A stretch of DNA of 64,000 nucleotides from JBHENC01 sp051000345 (GTDB taxonomy: Bacteria; Acidobacteriota; Blastocatellia; Pyrinomonadales; Pyrinomonadaceae). A program made the position numbers and the translations under genes. How positions within the stretch are numbered: position 1 is the first letter of the stretch; the number at the start of each line of letters is the position of its first letter. The notes beneath the pieces were generated by a model. That model saw nothing but the letters and a program-made list of their open reading frames with translations. It did not search any database and was not told the origin of the DNA. This document shows, one piece after another, positions 24,833 through 33,772 of this stretch. The stretch is from assembly GCA_051000345.1 (NCBI GenBank), contig JBPCOJ010000022.1, positions 1-64,000 on the forward strand, in the 5' to 3' direction.

Positions 24833-26221
24833 TTAATCGAAGAGGCTGTTGACGTATTGCTCCGGGTCGAAGACGACTAGATCATCGACTTTTTCGCCGA
24901 TGCCCGCGTAACGAATCGGCAAGTTGAGTTCTTTGGCAATGGCAACGGCGATGCCGCCTTTCGCCGTGCCGTCTAGTTTCGTTAAGACGATGCCGGTGAC
25001 GCCCGCAACTTTCAAAAACTGTCTCGCTTGCTCTAATCCATTCTGGCCTGTCACGGCATCGACGACAAGCAAGGTTTCGTGCGGCGCGCCTTCGACTTCA
25101 CGGTTTGCGACACGCTTCATTTTTTCGAGTTCAGCCATTAAGTTCGATTTGTTATGTAGGCGTCCGGCGGTATCGACAATCAGCACGTCGGAATTGCGTG
25201 CCTTTGCTGCCTTGAGTGAATCGAAGAGAACAGCCGCCGGGTCTGTGCCTTGCTTTTGTTGAATGAGCGGGACGCCCGTGCGCTCTGCCCAGATAGCGAG
25301 TTGATCGGATGCGGCGGCGCGGAAAGTGTCTGCGGCGCAGATCAACACGTCATTGCCTTCGGCCTTGATGCGTTGGGCGAGTTTGCCGATGGTCGTGGTT
25401 TTGCCGACGCCGTTGACGCCGACGATCATCATCACATAAGGCGCAACATTTTCAGGAACGCTCGTTTCCGAAGCGACGCCTTTTTGCTCGGACGCTTTAA
25501 GGATCGAAAGCAGTTCGTTTTTGATCGCTTGCTTTAGAGCGTCGATGTCACCTATTTGCTGGCGCGCGATGCCGCGACGCACCGTGTCAAGAATGTGCAA
25601 GGTGGTCGGCACGCCGATGTCTGCGGCGATGAGCGCTTCTTCGAGTTCGTCTAAAAGCTCCGCGTCGATTTGTTTGCGATTCTGAAAGACAGTGTCGATT
25701 CTGTCGGAAAGCGATTCGCGCGTGGCGGCGACGGCGCGGCGAAAGCGCGCGGCTAAGGCTTGTTCGAGAGCGGCTTGTTCGGCTTGTAATTCTTCGATGG
25801 ATTTATCGAGGCCGAGAATCGAAGTCGAAAAAGGCGAGCGCGACGGCACTGCTTTGGCGGGCGGCGGTGTCGCCGGTTTGATCGGCTCACTCGCGCGATT
25901 GTCAATCGATGGAGTGGCAGGCCGGGACACAGGCGTTGTCGAACGCGCGGTGTCGGTTATTGATTGTGGCTCACGAACGGGTGCGGGCGTCGGCGCGGCT
26001 CCGGTTGAAGTAGGCTCTAGGGCAGGCATGTTTGGAATCGTCGGCGCGGCGTTCGGCTGTGAAAGGGCGGCGGGTCGTTCGAGCCTTGCCGTTGATTGAA
26101 CAGACGCGGCTGGTTGGACGGGCGCGGATTGCGATTGTTCTTCGGTTTGCTTTGCGACTGGCTCGTTGAGTCCGAGCGTGACGAAGCGTTCCTTGTTTTT
26201 GCGTTTCCAGAAAAGTGCCAT
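24833..26221 (-). CDS. ftsY: Signal recognition particle receptor FtsY
   Basis: The 462-residue product has a basic N-terminus followed by a Pro/Ala/Ser/Thr-rich, presumably disordered stretch (about 22-135), in place of the acidic region of E. coli FtsY. The NG domain follows: helical N domain (about 145-245), then the GTPase with G1 GVNGVGKTT at 268-276, DTFRAAA, DTAGRLHNK and TKLDGTAKGG. It docks ribosome-bound SRP at the membrane. It is first in the ftsY-ribD-ksgA group. The extended linker is typical of lineage-specific variation and does not suggest loss of function. Confidence 0.95.
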   Translation of the reverse strand: MALFWKRKNKERFVTLGLNEPVAKQTEEQSQSAPVQPAASVQSTARLERPAALSQPNAAPTIPNMPALEPTSTGAAPTPAPVREPQSITDTARSTTPVSRPATPSIDNRASEPIKPATPPPAKAVPSRSPFSTSILGLDKSIEELQAEQAALEQALAARFRRAVAATRESLSDRIDTVFQNRKQIDAELLDELEEALIAADIGVPTTLHILDTVRRGIARQQIGDIDALKQAIKNELLSILKASEQKGVASETSVPENVAPYVMMIVGVNGVGKTTTIGKLAQRIKAEGNDVLICAADTFRAAASDQLAIWAERTGVPLIQQKQGTDPAAVLFDSLKAAKARNSDVLIVDTAGRLHNKSNLMAELEKMKRVANREVEGAPHETLLVVDAVTGQNGLEQARQFLKVAGVTGIVLTKLDGTAKGGIAVAIAKELNLPIRYAGIGEKVDDLVVFDPEQYVNSLFD

Positions 26222-26374
26222 GAACGATTAAAAGTCCTTGCTGATGAAAGCTTTTGATGTATGCGAAAGATTATAAGCGCAACTGCCGCCTTGCGACAAA
26301 AGCGCAGGCGGCAGATGTGTGAACGAGCGGCGTGGAAGACGAGTGTTTTTATCGAACGCCCTAAAGTAAACGAT

Positions 26375-26405
26375 AAGGCCACTCTTTAATTAGAGCGGCC
26401 TTTTT
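26375..26405 (+). terminator. Hairpin with T-run between two leftward genes
   Basis: An AAGGCC-x-CTCT stem pairs with AGAG-x-GGCCTT and is followed by TTTTT on the + strand; the opposite strand has only a weak T-rich tail. Both flanking genes run leftward. It may end the leftward transcript of the gene at 26466-28643 inefficiently, or block antisense transcription from the left. Confidence 0.5.
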
Positions 26406-26465
26406 GAAATGTGTCGTAAACAGATGTGCAACGAACGTTGCTGCGTTCGCGCCAATTTCCTTTGG

Positions 26466-28643
26466 TCAATTATCTCCTCTACTTAGATTAATGTTTCTTC
26501 CGGCGCCTTCGTTCGCTCCTTGATTGATTGCGTGCTGGGCGATTGACAGGTAAGCAAATAGACGTACTTCGGGTCGCTGCATTCTATCGGCGGTCGCTTT
26601 CGCGCGATCAAAATCGTAGATGGCGAATGTTCCAACGGTGGTAATCAATTGGGTTGCAATGTTGCCTAAAACATTTCCGTTCTGCATCAGCAGTTCTCCG
26701 TCTTTGAAAAACTGCTGCCCGAATCCGTTTAAGGGCATGGCCGCCGCGCTCATCTCGTTGAATTGATCGACGAGCGGCTCGATAATATCGAAGGCGCGCT
26801 TCGGCTCGAGCCGTATATAAGCGCGCCCGATCTCGAAGAGTGCAAACATCTGTTCCTGATCCTCTGCTCTTCCGCCGGTGCCGATCATGCCGCGAGCTTG
26901 CTCCAGCAGATTCAAGGCGGCATCGCGCTTTTGACCCGCTCCGATCTGGTTGACAAGCTGGACGAGCATCAGTGCGCGTTCCTTCGGCGTGCGAAGGGTA
27001 TTGACGATGCGCAACGCGTCTTCGATTTTGCCGCCGCGCAGGGCGGCGTAGACGGATTGCTGTTCAAGGTTTTTCAAGGCTTGCTGACGCTGAACAGGAT
27101 TCGAGACATGATCCGTCAAAATCTGCTTTGCGCGCGCCGCGTCTCCCGCCGCCGCCGCTTTGATTGCGACTTGCTGGTAGAGTTGTTCGCGTATCTCCGA
27201 CGGAGCTTGATTGACGGATTCGAGAGCGGCGTCGAGAGAATTGTTGTTAAGCACGTCTTGATACTTTTGCCAGAGACGGCTTTGCGGGTCAGGCGGTGTG
27301 TTGAGTGCGATTGTTCGCTTCTGCACGAGAGACATTTTTCCGGGCGCGTACTTTTCCATTTCGGCAGTCATGGATTGAAGCGATGAAAGAATCATTTGGG
27401 CGGAGTTTCTTTCGGGTGAGTAAAAGTTGGTGGCGGGCGGCGTGTAGGCAAGTGCGGCGGTGAGCGCCTTGTTGAATAGCTCTCGATATTGCTGCTCGGT
27501 CAGCAAAGGTGGCTTCGATGCAACGGCAACTCCGTTAGCGGTTTCCTTGTTTGTCTGCGGCTGGCGAGTGATGCGCAACAGATTAGCGATGAGGTTGGAT
27601 GCTTCTTGATTCTTGAGCAGTTCTTCGTCTTGAAGTTTAGCGGTAATCTCGCTTGCCAGCTTGACGGACGCTTCGGGGCTGGTTGTTTGAAGTCGATTGA
27701 GCGTCTCAATCAAATTGTATGAGTAACCTTTGCCCAGATTCTCCTCGGCGATTTGGAGCGCGCGTTTCGGGTCTTTAGCTGCGATCTGGTTTGCCAGCGA
27801 AAGCTCGAACTGCACTTCTTGATTCTGCTGATTGCCGCCGCTGCGTCCGTCGTTGGGATCAGCGAGTAGGCGCGTCGAACGCAGAAAGCCGAGAGCGAGT
27901 TCCGGGTCGCGCGTCGTTAAAGTCGTGAGCATCTCGCTGCGCAGTTGCACGGCGATTTGATAGCTCTGGTAGTAAGTTTGCTGGTCTTCAGTGTCAACAT
28001 TCGCAAGATACTCTTTGATGCCAGCGGTGGCTTCATCGACAAGCTTTCTGGCTCTTTTTTCGTCGCCGCTCCAAAGCAGTTGCGCGGCTTGCATCTGTGC
28101 GCGCACGCGTGTCTCCGGCAAACGGATTCCTTGTAAGCCGTCGGCCACTTCCGCAAGCAGGGCGAGACCTTTATCTTTTATCGCCTGTTTGTCCGCGCCC
28201 GATTGCAATTCCTGCTTTGTCGCGGCACGAAGATCGAGAATTTTAATTTCATAGCGCCCCGACGCGGTGTTTTCCTGTTGCTCAAGCGGCGCGACCTCGA
28301 TGCGGTAAACGCCGGAAACTTTGGCGATCAAAGAAACGTTTTCAGGCCCGTCTGTGCCGTTCGGAGAATCGAATTGGCCGAGACGCTTGCCATCCGGGGC
28401 GAAGGTTCGGACGACGACATCGATGCCGCGTTGATCTACGACGAATTGTAGAAATTGATTTCGCTCAAGACTGACGCCGAAGGATTGCGTTTCGCCGCGT
28501 CCGATTGTGCGCTCGACAGCCGTTCCGTTCTGAAGCGTGGTGGACGGTGCGGTTTGCGCGTCAACGGCTCCACGAGCAGCCGCAGCAAGAGGGCATGTGA
28601 GCAGTGATAGTAAAAGAAGAAGCACGAATGTAAACAAAGGCAT
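26466..28643 (-). CDS. Exported helical-repeat protein with pre-peptidase C-terminal-like N-terminal domain
   Basis: The 725-residue product has a strong signal peptide (LLLLLSLLTC core) and an AAAGGAG site 8 nt before its ATG. Residues about 40-130 form a beta domain (IGRGETQSFGV, FVVDQRGIDVVVR, SGVYRIEV) of the kind that precedes CHAT or TPR regions in many acidobacterial exported proteins. The rest (about 140-715) is nearly all helix, with TPR-like pairs (for example RALQIAEENLGKG, AKQILTDHV, DAALNLLEQARGM). No peptidase or CHAT domain follows the N-terminal part, so it may be a scaffold. The function is unknown. It is a single leftward gene between a terminator-like hairpin and a divergent promoter region. 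Confidence 0.75.
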   Translation of the reverse strand: MPLFTFVLLLLLSLLTCPLAAAARGAVDAQTAPSTTLQNGTAVERTIGRGETQSFGVSLERNQFLQFVVDQRGIDVVVRTFAPDGKRLGQFDSPNGTDGPENVSLIAKVSGVYRIEVAPLEQQENTASGRYEIKILDLRAATKQELQSGADKQAIKDKGLALLAEVADGLQGIRLPETRVRAQMQAAQLLWSGDEKRARKLVDEATAGIKEYLANVDTEDQQTYYQSYQIAVQLRSEMLTTLTTRDPELALGFLRSTRLLADPNDGRSGGNQQNQEVQFELSLANQIAAKDPKRALQIAEENLGKGYSYNLIETLNRLQTTSPEASVKLASEITAKLQDEELLKNQEASNLIANLLRITRQPQTNKETANGVAVASKPPLLTEQQYRELFNKALTAALAYTPPATNFYSPERNSAQMILSSLQSMTAEMEKYAPGKMSLVQKRTIALNTPPDPQSRLWQKYQDVLNNNSLDAALESVNQAPSEIREQLYQQVAIKAAAAGDAARAKQILTDHVSNPVQRQQALKNLEQQSVYAALRGGKIEDALRIVNTLRTPKERALMLVQLVNQIGAGQKRDAALNLLEQARGMIGTGGRAEDQEQMFALFEIGRAYIRLEPKRAFDIIEPLVDQFNEMSAAAMPLNGFGQQFFKDGELLMQNGNVLGNIATQLITTVGTFAIYDFDRAKATADRMQRPEVRLFAYLSIAQHAINQGANEGAGRNINLSRGDN

Positions 28644-28903
28644 TTGAGGAACTCCTTTTATAAACCCTCGGCGTAGCGCGAAGGTGTCGGCAACATCATT
28701 ACACGAAAGTTCCGGTGAATGCCAGTAGAACTAAATCCGCTCCGTGTGTCTTATTAATCCTGCGCCCTGCTGCAAAGTTCTCCACTAAATTATCCTGAGC
28801 GGGCAAGGATTTTCGCAGGCGCGTGTCTGGCATCGTGCTTGCAGTTGAGGCTCAAAGCAATTGAGTGGATTTGTGATTATATTTTTTTGAACGGGTCGTA
28901 AAG

Positions 28904-29587
28904 ATGGAAATCAATGCTTCATGTGATGCCGAGCGTCAGCAGACGAGCGTGCTGGCTCCCTTTGAAAGAGTTGCGCTGCAATGGCTCGCGCGGCGTATGC
29001 CTACGCGTGTAAATTCGGATCACCTGTCCCTCATCGGGCTGGTGTCGATGTTCATGGCGGGCGCGTGCTATGCCGCGAGCAGGCGGAATCCGGCGTGGCT
29101 TCATGTGGTCAATCTTTTTTTAGCGCTTAACTGGTTCGGCGATAGTCTCGACGGCACGCTGGCGCGTTACAGAGACCGTCAGCGCCCGCGTTACGGGTTT
29201 TATGTCGATCATATTATAGATACTTTCGGCGCGATGTTTTTGATCTACGGGCTGGCGCTCTCCGGTTATATGACCGAAAGAGTTGCCATGTGGTTGCTGA
29301 TCGTCTTTTTCATGATGGCGATCAATGCGTATTTAGCGACGTGTGCGCTCGGCGTATTTCGTATTTCTCACTGGAAATTGGGGCCTACCGAAATACGTCT
29401 GCTGTTGTGCATCGGGAACATCGCGCTGCTTTATCATCCGCACACGCGCATACGAGGCCACGTTTATTTGCTTTACGATGTCGGCGGCGTCATCGCCATC
29501 ATCGGCATGGCCTCGATGCTGATCGTGTCATCCATCAAAAACACGCACACGCTTTATCATTCGGAAGCCTATCTGCTAAAGCGCTGA
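28904..29587 (+). CDS. CDP-alcohol phosphatidyltransferase family protein
   Basis: The 227-residue integral membrane protein has about six hydrophobic segments. The family signature is present near residues 81-107: D-S-L-D-G-T-L-A-R, then G-F-Y-V-D-H-I-I-D, supplying the metal-binding aspartates. The spacing between AR and G is nine residues, not the usual eight. Such enzymes transfer a phosphoalcohol headgroup or diacylglycerol phosphate from a CDP carrier to make phospholipids or related lipids. The sequence does not show which alcohol is used. It is followed 59 nt downstream by a GtrA-family gene, probably in the same transcript. Confidence 0.85.
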   Translation: MEINASCDAERQQTSVLAPFERVALQWLARRMPTRVNSDHLSLIGLVSMFMAGACYAASRRNPAWLHVVNLFLALNWFGDSLDGTLARYRDRQRPRYGFYVDHIIDTFGAMFLIYGLALSGYMTERVAMWLLIVFFMMAINAYLATCALGVFRISHWKLGPTEIRLLLCIGNIALLYHPHTRIRGHVYLLYDVGGVIAIIGMASMLIVSSIKNTHTLYHSEAYLLKR

Positions 29588-29646
29588 CGCGGACCAAGTG
29601 GAATGTTGACGCGTTGCTGAATTTTACCGTTCCGTTTTCGGTTCAA

Positions 29647-30060
29647 ATGGCGCATTGGATTAAGTTCAACATGGTGGGCGCGCTCGGCTTTGTGGTGCAA
29701 TCCGCCGCGCTCTATGCGCTAACGCGCGGCACGCATCACATACATTATTTGCTGGCGACTGTGATGGCGGTAGAGTTGGCGGTGCTGCACAATTTCGTGT
29801 GGCATCAACGTTGGACGTGGAAGCATAGACACTGCTCCACGACTACTGCAGTTCTGCGCCGACTGGCGAAATTCAACGTCACGAACGGTTTTATTTCCAT
29901 CGTCGGAAATCTGCTTTTTATGAGCGTGTTTGTCGGATGGCTCGGGCTGGCAATCAACAGCAGTAACCTGATTAGCGTTGCCGCTTGCTCGCTATGCAAT
30001 TTTATTCTCGCCGACAGAATCGTGTTCGATGAATCTATCTCAACCGAATACGCGGAATAG
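29647..30060 (+). CDS. GtrA family membrane protein
   Basis: The 137-residue protein has four predicted membrane helices: FNMVGALGFVVQSAALYAL; a second near LLATVMAVELAVLHNFVW; a third in GFISIVGNLLFMSVFVG; and a fourth in LISVAACSLCNFILADRIVF. The W-HQRWTW segment after helix 2 and the final F-ILADRIVF are characteristic of GtrA proteins, which help flip or supply polyprenyl-linked sugars for surface glycans. I chose the ATG at 29647 because the family starts just before helix 1; an open frame extends upstream within the previous gene but would overlap it. It probably acts with the adjacent CDP-alcohol transferase in envelope lipid or glycan assembly. Confidence 0.8.
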   Translation: MAHWIKFNMVGALGFVVQSAALYALTRGTHHIHYLLATVMAVELAVLHNFVWHQRWTWKHRHCSTTTAVLRRLAKFNVTNGFISIVGNLLFMSVFVGWLGLAINSSNLISVAACSLCNFILADRIVFDESISTEYAE

Positions 30061-30113
30061 TTTTTGCGACTTACGCCGCGCCCTCATTCATAAAGCGCCG
30101 TTCGATCCCGGCG

Positions 30114-31913
30114 TTACGCGATGCTCTTCGCTTCCTTATCTTTATTCCAATTCTTGAGGCGGACGGAGCCGGGGCGTATCTGGCCGGATTCGCAGGCAGC
30201 AACGAGCGCTGCGACAACACGTTCGTCGTAGCGCGTGCCGACCAAGCTTTCGATGCGCGCGAGTGCGTCGCCGAAGTTCTTCGCCTTTTGGTACGGGCGA
30301 TCCGTCGTCATCGCGTCGAAGGTGTCCGCGACGGAGATGATGCGGGCTTGCAGCGGGATTTCTTCGTCCTTTAAGCCTTGCGGGTAGCCGCCGCCGTTAA
30401 TCATTTCGTGGTGCATATATATGCCGGGCAGAAATTCGCGCATCGCCGGAATCTGCGACATGATCTTGTGGCCTTTTTGCGGGTGCTGCTTCATCAACTC
30501 GAATTCATCATCGGTCAAAGCGGCGGGCTTCTTTAGGATGCGGTCGTCAATGCCGATCTTGCCGACATCGTGAAGCAAGGCGCTGATACGCACTTTTTCA
30601 ATTTCTTCATCGGGCAAATCGAGGCGTTGCGCAATCGCTGTCGAGAAGCGTGCGACGCGTTCGGAGTGGCCGCGTGTGTAAGGGTCTTTGCCGTCGATGG
30701 CGGCGGCGAGCGCTTTGACTGTGCCGAGAAAAAGCTCGCGGTTTTCCTGCGCGGCGCGCTGCAAATCAGATATGAAACTTTCAACCTGATCCGTCATGCG
30801 ATTGAAGGATTGACCCAGGTCGCCGAGTTCCGTGCGGCTCTTGACGTTGATGCGTTGCGAGAAATCGCCGCCTGCGATGCGGTGCGCGCCCTCAGCCAGC
30901 GCCTGCACGGGCTGCGTCATTTGCTTGGCGAAAAAGAAACCGATGAGCAATGCGAAAGTCGCAGCGAGTAGAGAGATGAAAAGCGTTTGCCGTCGCATGT
31001 CTGTGACGGATTGAAGCGCGGCGCGTTCGTCCTGAATCGCGATCACGCCGAGCCTCGTGTTGGCATCGAGTTCGGCGGTGGCGTAGGAGCCTAGCATTTC
31101 GACTTTGCGCCCGCCGCGTTCGGCTGTGAAAGGAGACAGCGCGGATTGAACCTGCGTGCCTGTCTCCTGCCAATCCTGCACAACCTTAAGGTCTGTCATA
31201 GAGCGCTCGGCATAAGCGACGTGCTGATCGGGATGGGCAACCGCGCGCCCGTCGTTGTCCACTACAAAGACGATGGGCAAGCCTGCGTCGAGCAGTTCGC
31301 GCTCGCTCTTGGCGGTCGGCTGCTGCACGGCGCGAAAGACTTCCTGAAAGGAAATGATGGCGACGACAGCCGCGACGACTTCCGTGCCGCTTGCGCCGCC
31401 GATGACGGGCGCGGCGATGGTCAATCCCATTTCCTGACCGGAGCGTATAATCTGCGGGCGTCCGACGATCACGCCGCGACCACTAAGGCGCGCCAGCACT
31501 TCGCTGATGCGCTCATCCACTTCCTCGCGTTTAATAATATCGGGTTGAAAGGCTCTGTGTGCTTCGCCGCCGACGGGAACGATGGCGAGCGCAATCAAAT
31601 TCGGATCGTTCTGCAAAGCCTTCTGCAAGCGCACGTCCGCGCCTGCGTCACCAATGGCGCGCACGCCGCCCGCGAGTTCAAAGGCGCTCGCAAGCCCCGC
31701 TACCACGTCGCGGTAACGCTGCCCGTAGAGTTCAATCTGTCTGGCTTTGTCCTGCACGAGTTGCGCTTGATAGCGGCCTTCAATCGAACGCAATTCGTTC
31801 GCGCTGCGCCCGGACAAGAGCCAACCCGCGAGCGCGAGCGGCAGAAGGCCGATGACCAGCAGCATTCCTAGAACGATATAAAGCAGGCGCACGCGCCTTG
31901 GGCTTTCAGCCAT
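30114..31913 (-). CDS. HD-GYP cyclic-di-GMP phosphodiesterase with extracytoplasmic sensor and HAMP domains
   Basis: The 599-residue product has a membrane helix (about 10-32), a 270-residue periplasmic sensor region of Cache type, a second helix (about 308-328), a HAMP domain (about 330-385) and a C-terminal HD-GYP domain. Key residues are H448-D449 in LLHDVGKIG and HHE-x2-NG-x-GYP from H501 to P511, so all hallmark positions are present; the N at the D/N position is a common variant. It should hydrolyse cyclic-di-GMP in response to a periplasmic signal. It is transcribed alone, divergent from the sigma factor operon to its right. The ligand is unknown. Confidence 0.9.
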   Translation of the reverse strand: MAESPRRVRLLYIVLGMLLVIGLLPLALAGWLLSGRSANELRSIEGRYQAQLVQDKARQIELYGQRYRDVVAGLASAFELAGGVRAIGDAGADVRLQKALQNDPNLIALAIVPVGGEAHRAFQPDIIKREEVDERISEVLARLSGRGVIVGRPQIIRSGQEMGLTIAAPVIGGASGTEVVAAVVAIISFQEVFRAVQQPTAKSERELLDAGLPIVFVVDNDGRAVAHPDQHVAYAERSMTDLKVVQDWQETGTQVQSALSPFTAERGGRKVEMLGSYATAELDANTRLGVIAIQDERAALQSVTDMRRQTLFISLLAATFALLIGFFFAKQMTQPVQALAEGAHRIAGGDFSQRINVKSRTELGDLGQSFNRMTDQVESFISDLQRAAQENRELFLGTVKALAAAIDGKDPYTRGHSERVARFSTAIAQRLDLPDEEIEKVRISALLHDVGKIGIDDRILKKPAALTDDEFELMKQHPQKGHKIMSQIPAMREFLPGIYMHHEMINGGGYPQGLKDEEIPLQARIISVADTFDAMTTDRPYQKAKNFGDALARIESLVGTRYDERVVAALVAACESGQIRPGSVRLKNWNKDKEAKSIA

Positions 31914-32274
31914 TGCGAGTTGTGTTAAGTATTGGTTCGGATCAAAAAGCTATTATAAGGCAGGAGAAAAAGCATCGTAAAGTACAACGTAAATCATTGC
32001 ACGCCAACATTTTAAGCTGTGAAAGCGACGGTGTCAACATGTTTTATCCAAATTTAACCGAGCAGTCGCAGATTTTTGCCGCCGATCATTGGAATTTAAG
32101 AATCTCTGTTCCATAATTTCTAAAGCAAGGAAGAATCTGCGTTTTTCGTAAACGGCTATCGCCTGCGAAGCAGTGCGCGTAGTTTTATCAACCACACGGG
32201 CAAGCGGCGCGTCTAAGTTTGTGGGCGCGAAAGTATTAATGAAGCTGCCCTGTTCTTAAGAGAAAAGACGCACG
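31914..32274. promoter_or_regulatory. Divergent intergenic region between HD-GYP and sigma factor genes
   Basis: These 361 bp contain the promoters for both flanking genes. They are AT-richer than the genes. I see no RNA gene or terminator, and no sigma-factor autoregulatory promoter that I could defend. Confidence 0.3.
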
Positions 32275-32868
32275 GTGCTGGAGCGCATGGATACGGCGAT
32301 AAGCGATGAGCAAATCGTAGAGCAGGCTCTGACGGGCAATGCGGACGCCTTCGGCGAGATCGTGCGGCGCTGGGAGCGGCGCATCTACGCGCTCGCCTAC
32401 GGAATGCTCGGACGCGAAGAAGACGCGCGTGATGCGACGCAGGAAACCTTCATCGCGGCCTTCCGAAGCTTGCGCGGCTTTCGCGGCGATGCGAAGGTTT
32501 CTTCGTGGCTGCACCGCATTGCGATCAATCAATGTATTACGCGGCAGCGTCGCGCAAAGGTACGCGGCGAATCTTCGCTCGAAGATGAAATTGAAAACGG
32601 CGAAAGCGTTTCCTTTTCTGCGCCCGCGCACGAATTGCCTGCGAGCGTGGTCGAGACACGGGAGCGGACGGAAGCCGTGCGGCGCGCCGTTCACGCGTTG
32701 CCGCAGGAGTTGCGCGAAGTAGTCCTCATGAAGGAGTTCGAGGAATTAACGTTTCAACAAATCGCCGATACGCTCAACGTTCCTTTGAGCACAGTCAAGA
32801 GCCGCCTTTACACAGCGCTCAAGCAATTGCGCATGAAACTCGCAAAGCACGGCGCGGAGGTCGTCTGA
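32275..32868 (+). CDS. ECF RNA polymerase sigma factor
   Basis: This encodes 197 residues from a GTG at 32275, or 193 from the ATG at 32287. Region 2 (about 30-95) has the typical DATQETFIAAFRSL and FRGDAKVSSWLHRIAIN segments that bind core polymerase and the -10 element. Region 4 (about 135-190) has LPQELREVVLMKEFEELTFQQIA and the TVKSRLYTAL helix that reads the -35. No extra domains are present. The next gene, 3 nt downstream, is a zinc-finger membrane anti-sigma factor, so activity is probably held down by that partner and released by an envelope signal. Confidence 0.92.
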   Translation: MLERMDTAISDEQIVEQALTGNADAFGEIVRRWERRIYALAYGMLGREEDARDATQETFIAAFRSLRGFRGDAKVSSWLHRIAINQCITRQRRAKVRGESSLEDEIENGESVSFSAPAHELPASVVETRERTEAVRRAVHALPQELREVVLMKEFEELTFQQIADTLNVPLSTVKSRLYTALKQLRMKLAKHGAEVV

Positions 32869-32871
32869 TAA

Positions 32872-33729
32872 ATGAATAACAAAGATTTCGGAAACAAACA
32901 AAAGCACGCGGGTGATGCAAACAGTATGGCACACGCGCTTTCTTCGTGCGAACGCGCGAATGATCTGATCGCGTGCCTGTACAATGAAGCGACGGAAGCG
33001 GAAGCAAGAAGTTTCGCGGCGCACATGCGGGACTGCGCTGCGTGCCGCGCCGAATCCGCAGCGCTCGGCATGGTGCGCGAATCCATCGCCGCATGGCGCA
33101 CGGAGTCTCTCGGATTTTCGAGCAGCACGGCGTTGCATCTAGAAAATGCGTTCGTTTCCGAAGCGGCGACGGAGACAACGAACAACCGCGTGCGTGCGGC
33201 GTTTGCGGCGCTTCGTGAGTTCTTCACGGTTTCGCCCGCATGGATGAGTGCAGCGACGGCGTTCGCGGTGATTGCCGTTTGCGCGCTCGCGGCGATTGGC
33301 GTTTCAAATGCGGAGTTTAATTGGAACGCGGGCGGCGTTTCCTTTCGCACACACGTCGTGCCTGTGCGCGTCGTTGAAAAAACAGTTCAAGTAGAAAAGC
33401 CCTTGAACGTCGGTTACTCGGAAGAAGAATTGAATGCGCAGGTTGACGAGCGCGTGCAGCAAAGACTCGCCGAAATGAATCTCGGGCAAATGAATCTTGC
33501 GCAGAAGCCGAAACAAGAGTTGGTTGCGGAAGTTGTGCCGACGGCGACAGCGCGTAAAGTTGTTAAGCGAAACACGGCGAGTCCGCCGCTAATCATTGCC
33601 AGCGCTAATTCTTCCGTGCAGCCGAAAAATTATAATGCACCCTTGCCGCGCGCCAACCGCGTGGAGATTGCCGACGAAAAAGACTTGCCGCGTCTTTCCG
33701 ATTTGTTGAAGGACGGAAGCGAAAGATAA
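32872..33729 (+). CDS. Membrane anti-sigma factor with zf-HC2 zinc finger
   Basis: The 285-residue product starts 3 nt after the sigma factor stop codon. Residues about 25-65 form the anti-sigma zinc finger: upstream Cys in LSSCERANDL, then H-x3-C-x2-C in AAHMRDCAAC. One membrane helix (about 123-145, ATAFAVIAVCALAAIGV) is followed by a periplasmic tail with a short coiled coil (about 180-215) and a Pro/Asn-rich end. The layout is classic for RsrA/ChrR-like control of an ECF sigma factor across the membrane. Confidence 0.88.
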   Translation: MNNKDFGNKQKHAGDANSMAHALSSCERANDLIACLYNEATEAEARSFAAHMRDCAACRAESAALGMVRESIAAWRTESLGFSSSTALHLENAFVSEAATETTNNRVRAAFAALREFFTVSPAWMSAATAFAVIAVCALAAIGVSNAEFNWNAGGVSFRTHVVPVRVVEKTVQVEKPLNVGYSEEELNAQVDERVQQRLAEMNLGQMNLAQKPKQELVAEVVPTATARKVVKRNTASPPLIIASANSSVQPKNYNAPLPRANRVEIADEKDLPRLSDLLKDGSER

Positions 33730-33772
33730 CGTTCGTCACTGTGTGCGTGCGCAGGCATTTGTGGAAATAAAA

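Noticed and set aside
29290..30060. A 256-codon version of the GtrA gene
   Set aside because: The extra N-terminus overlaps the CDP-alcohol transferase in another frame and is not hydrophobic like the family; the ATG at 29647 fits.
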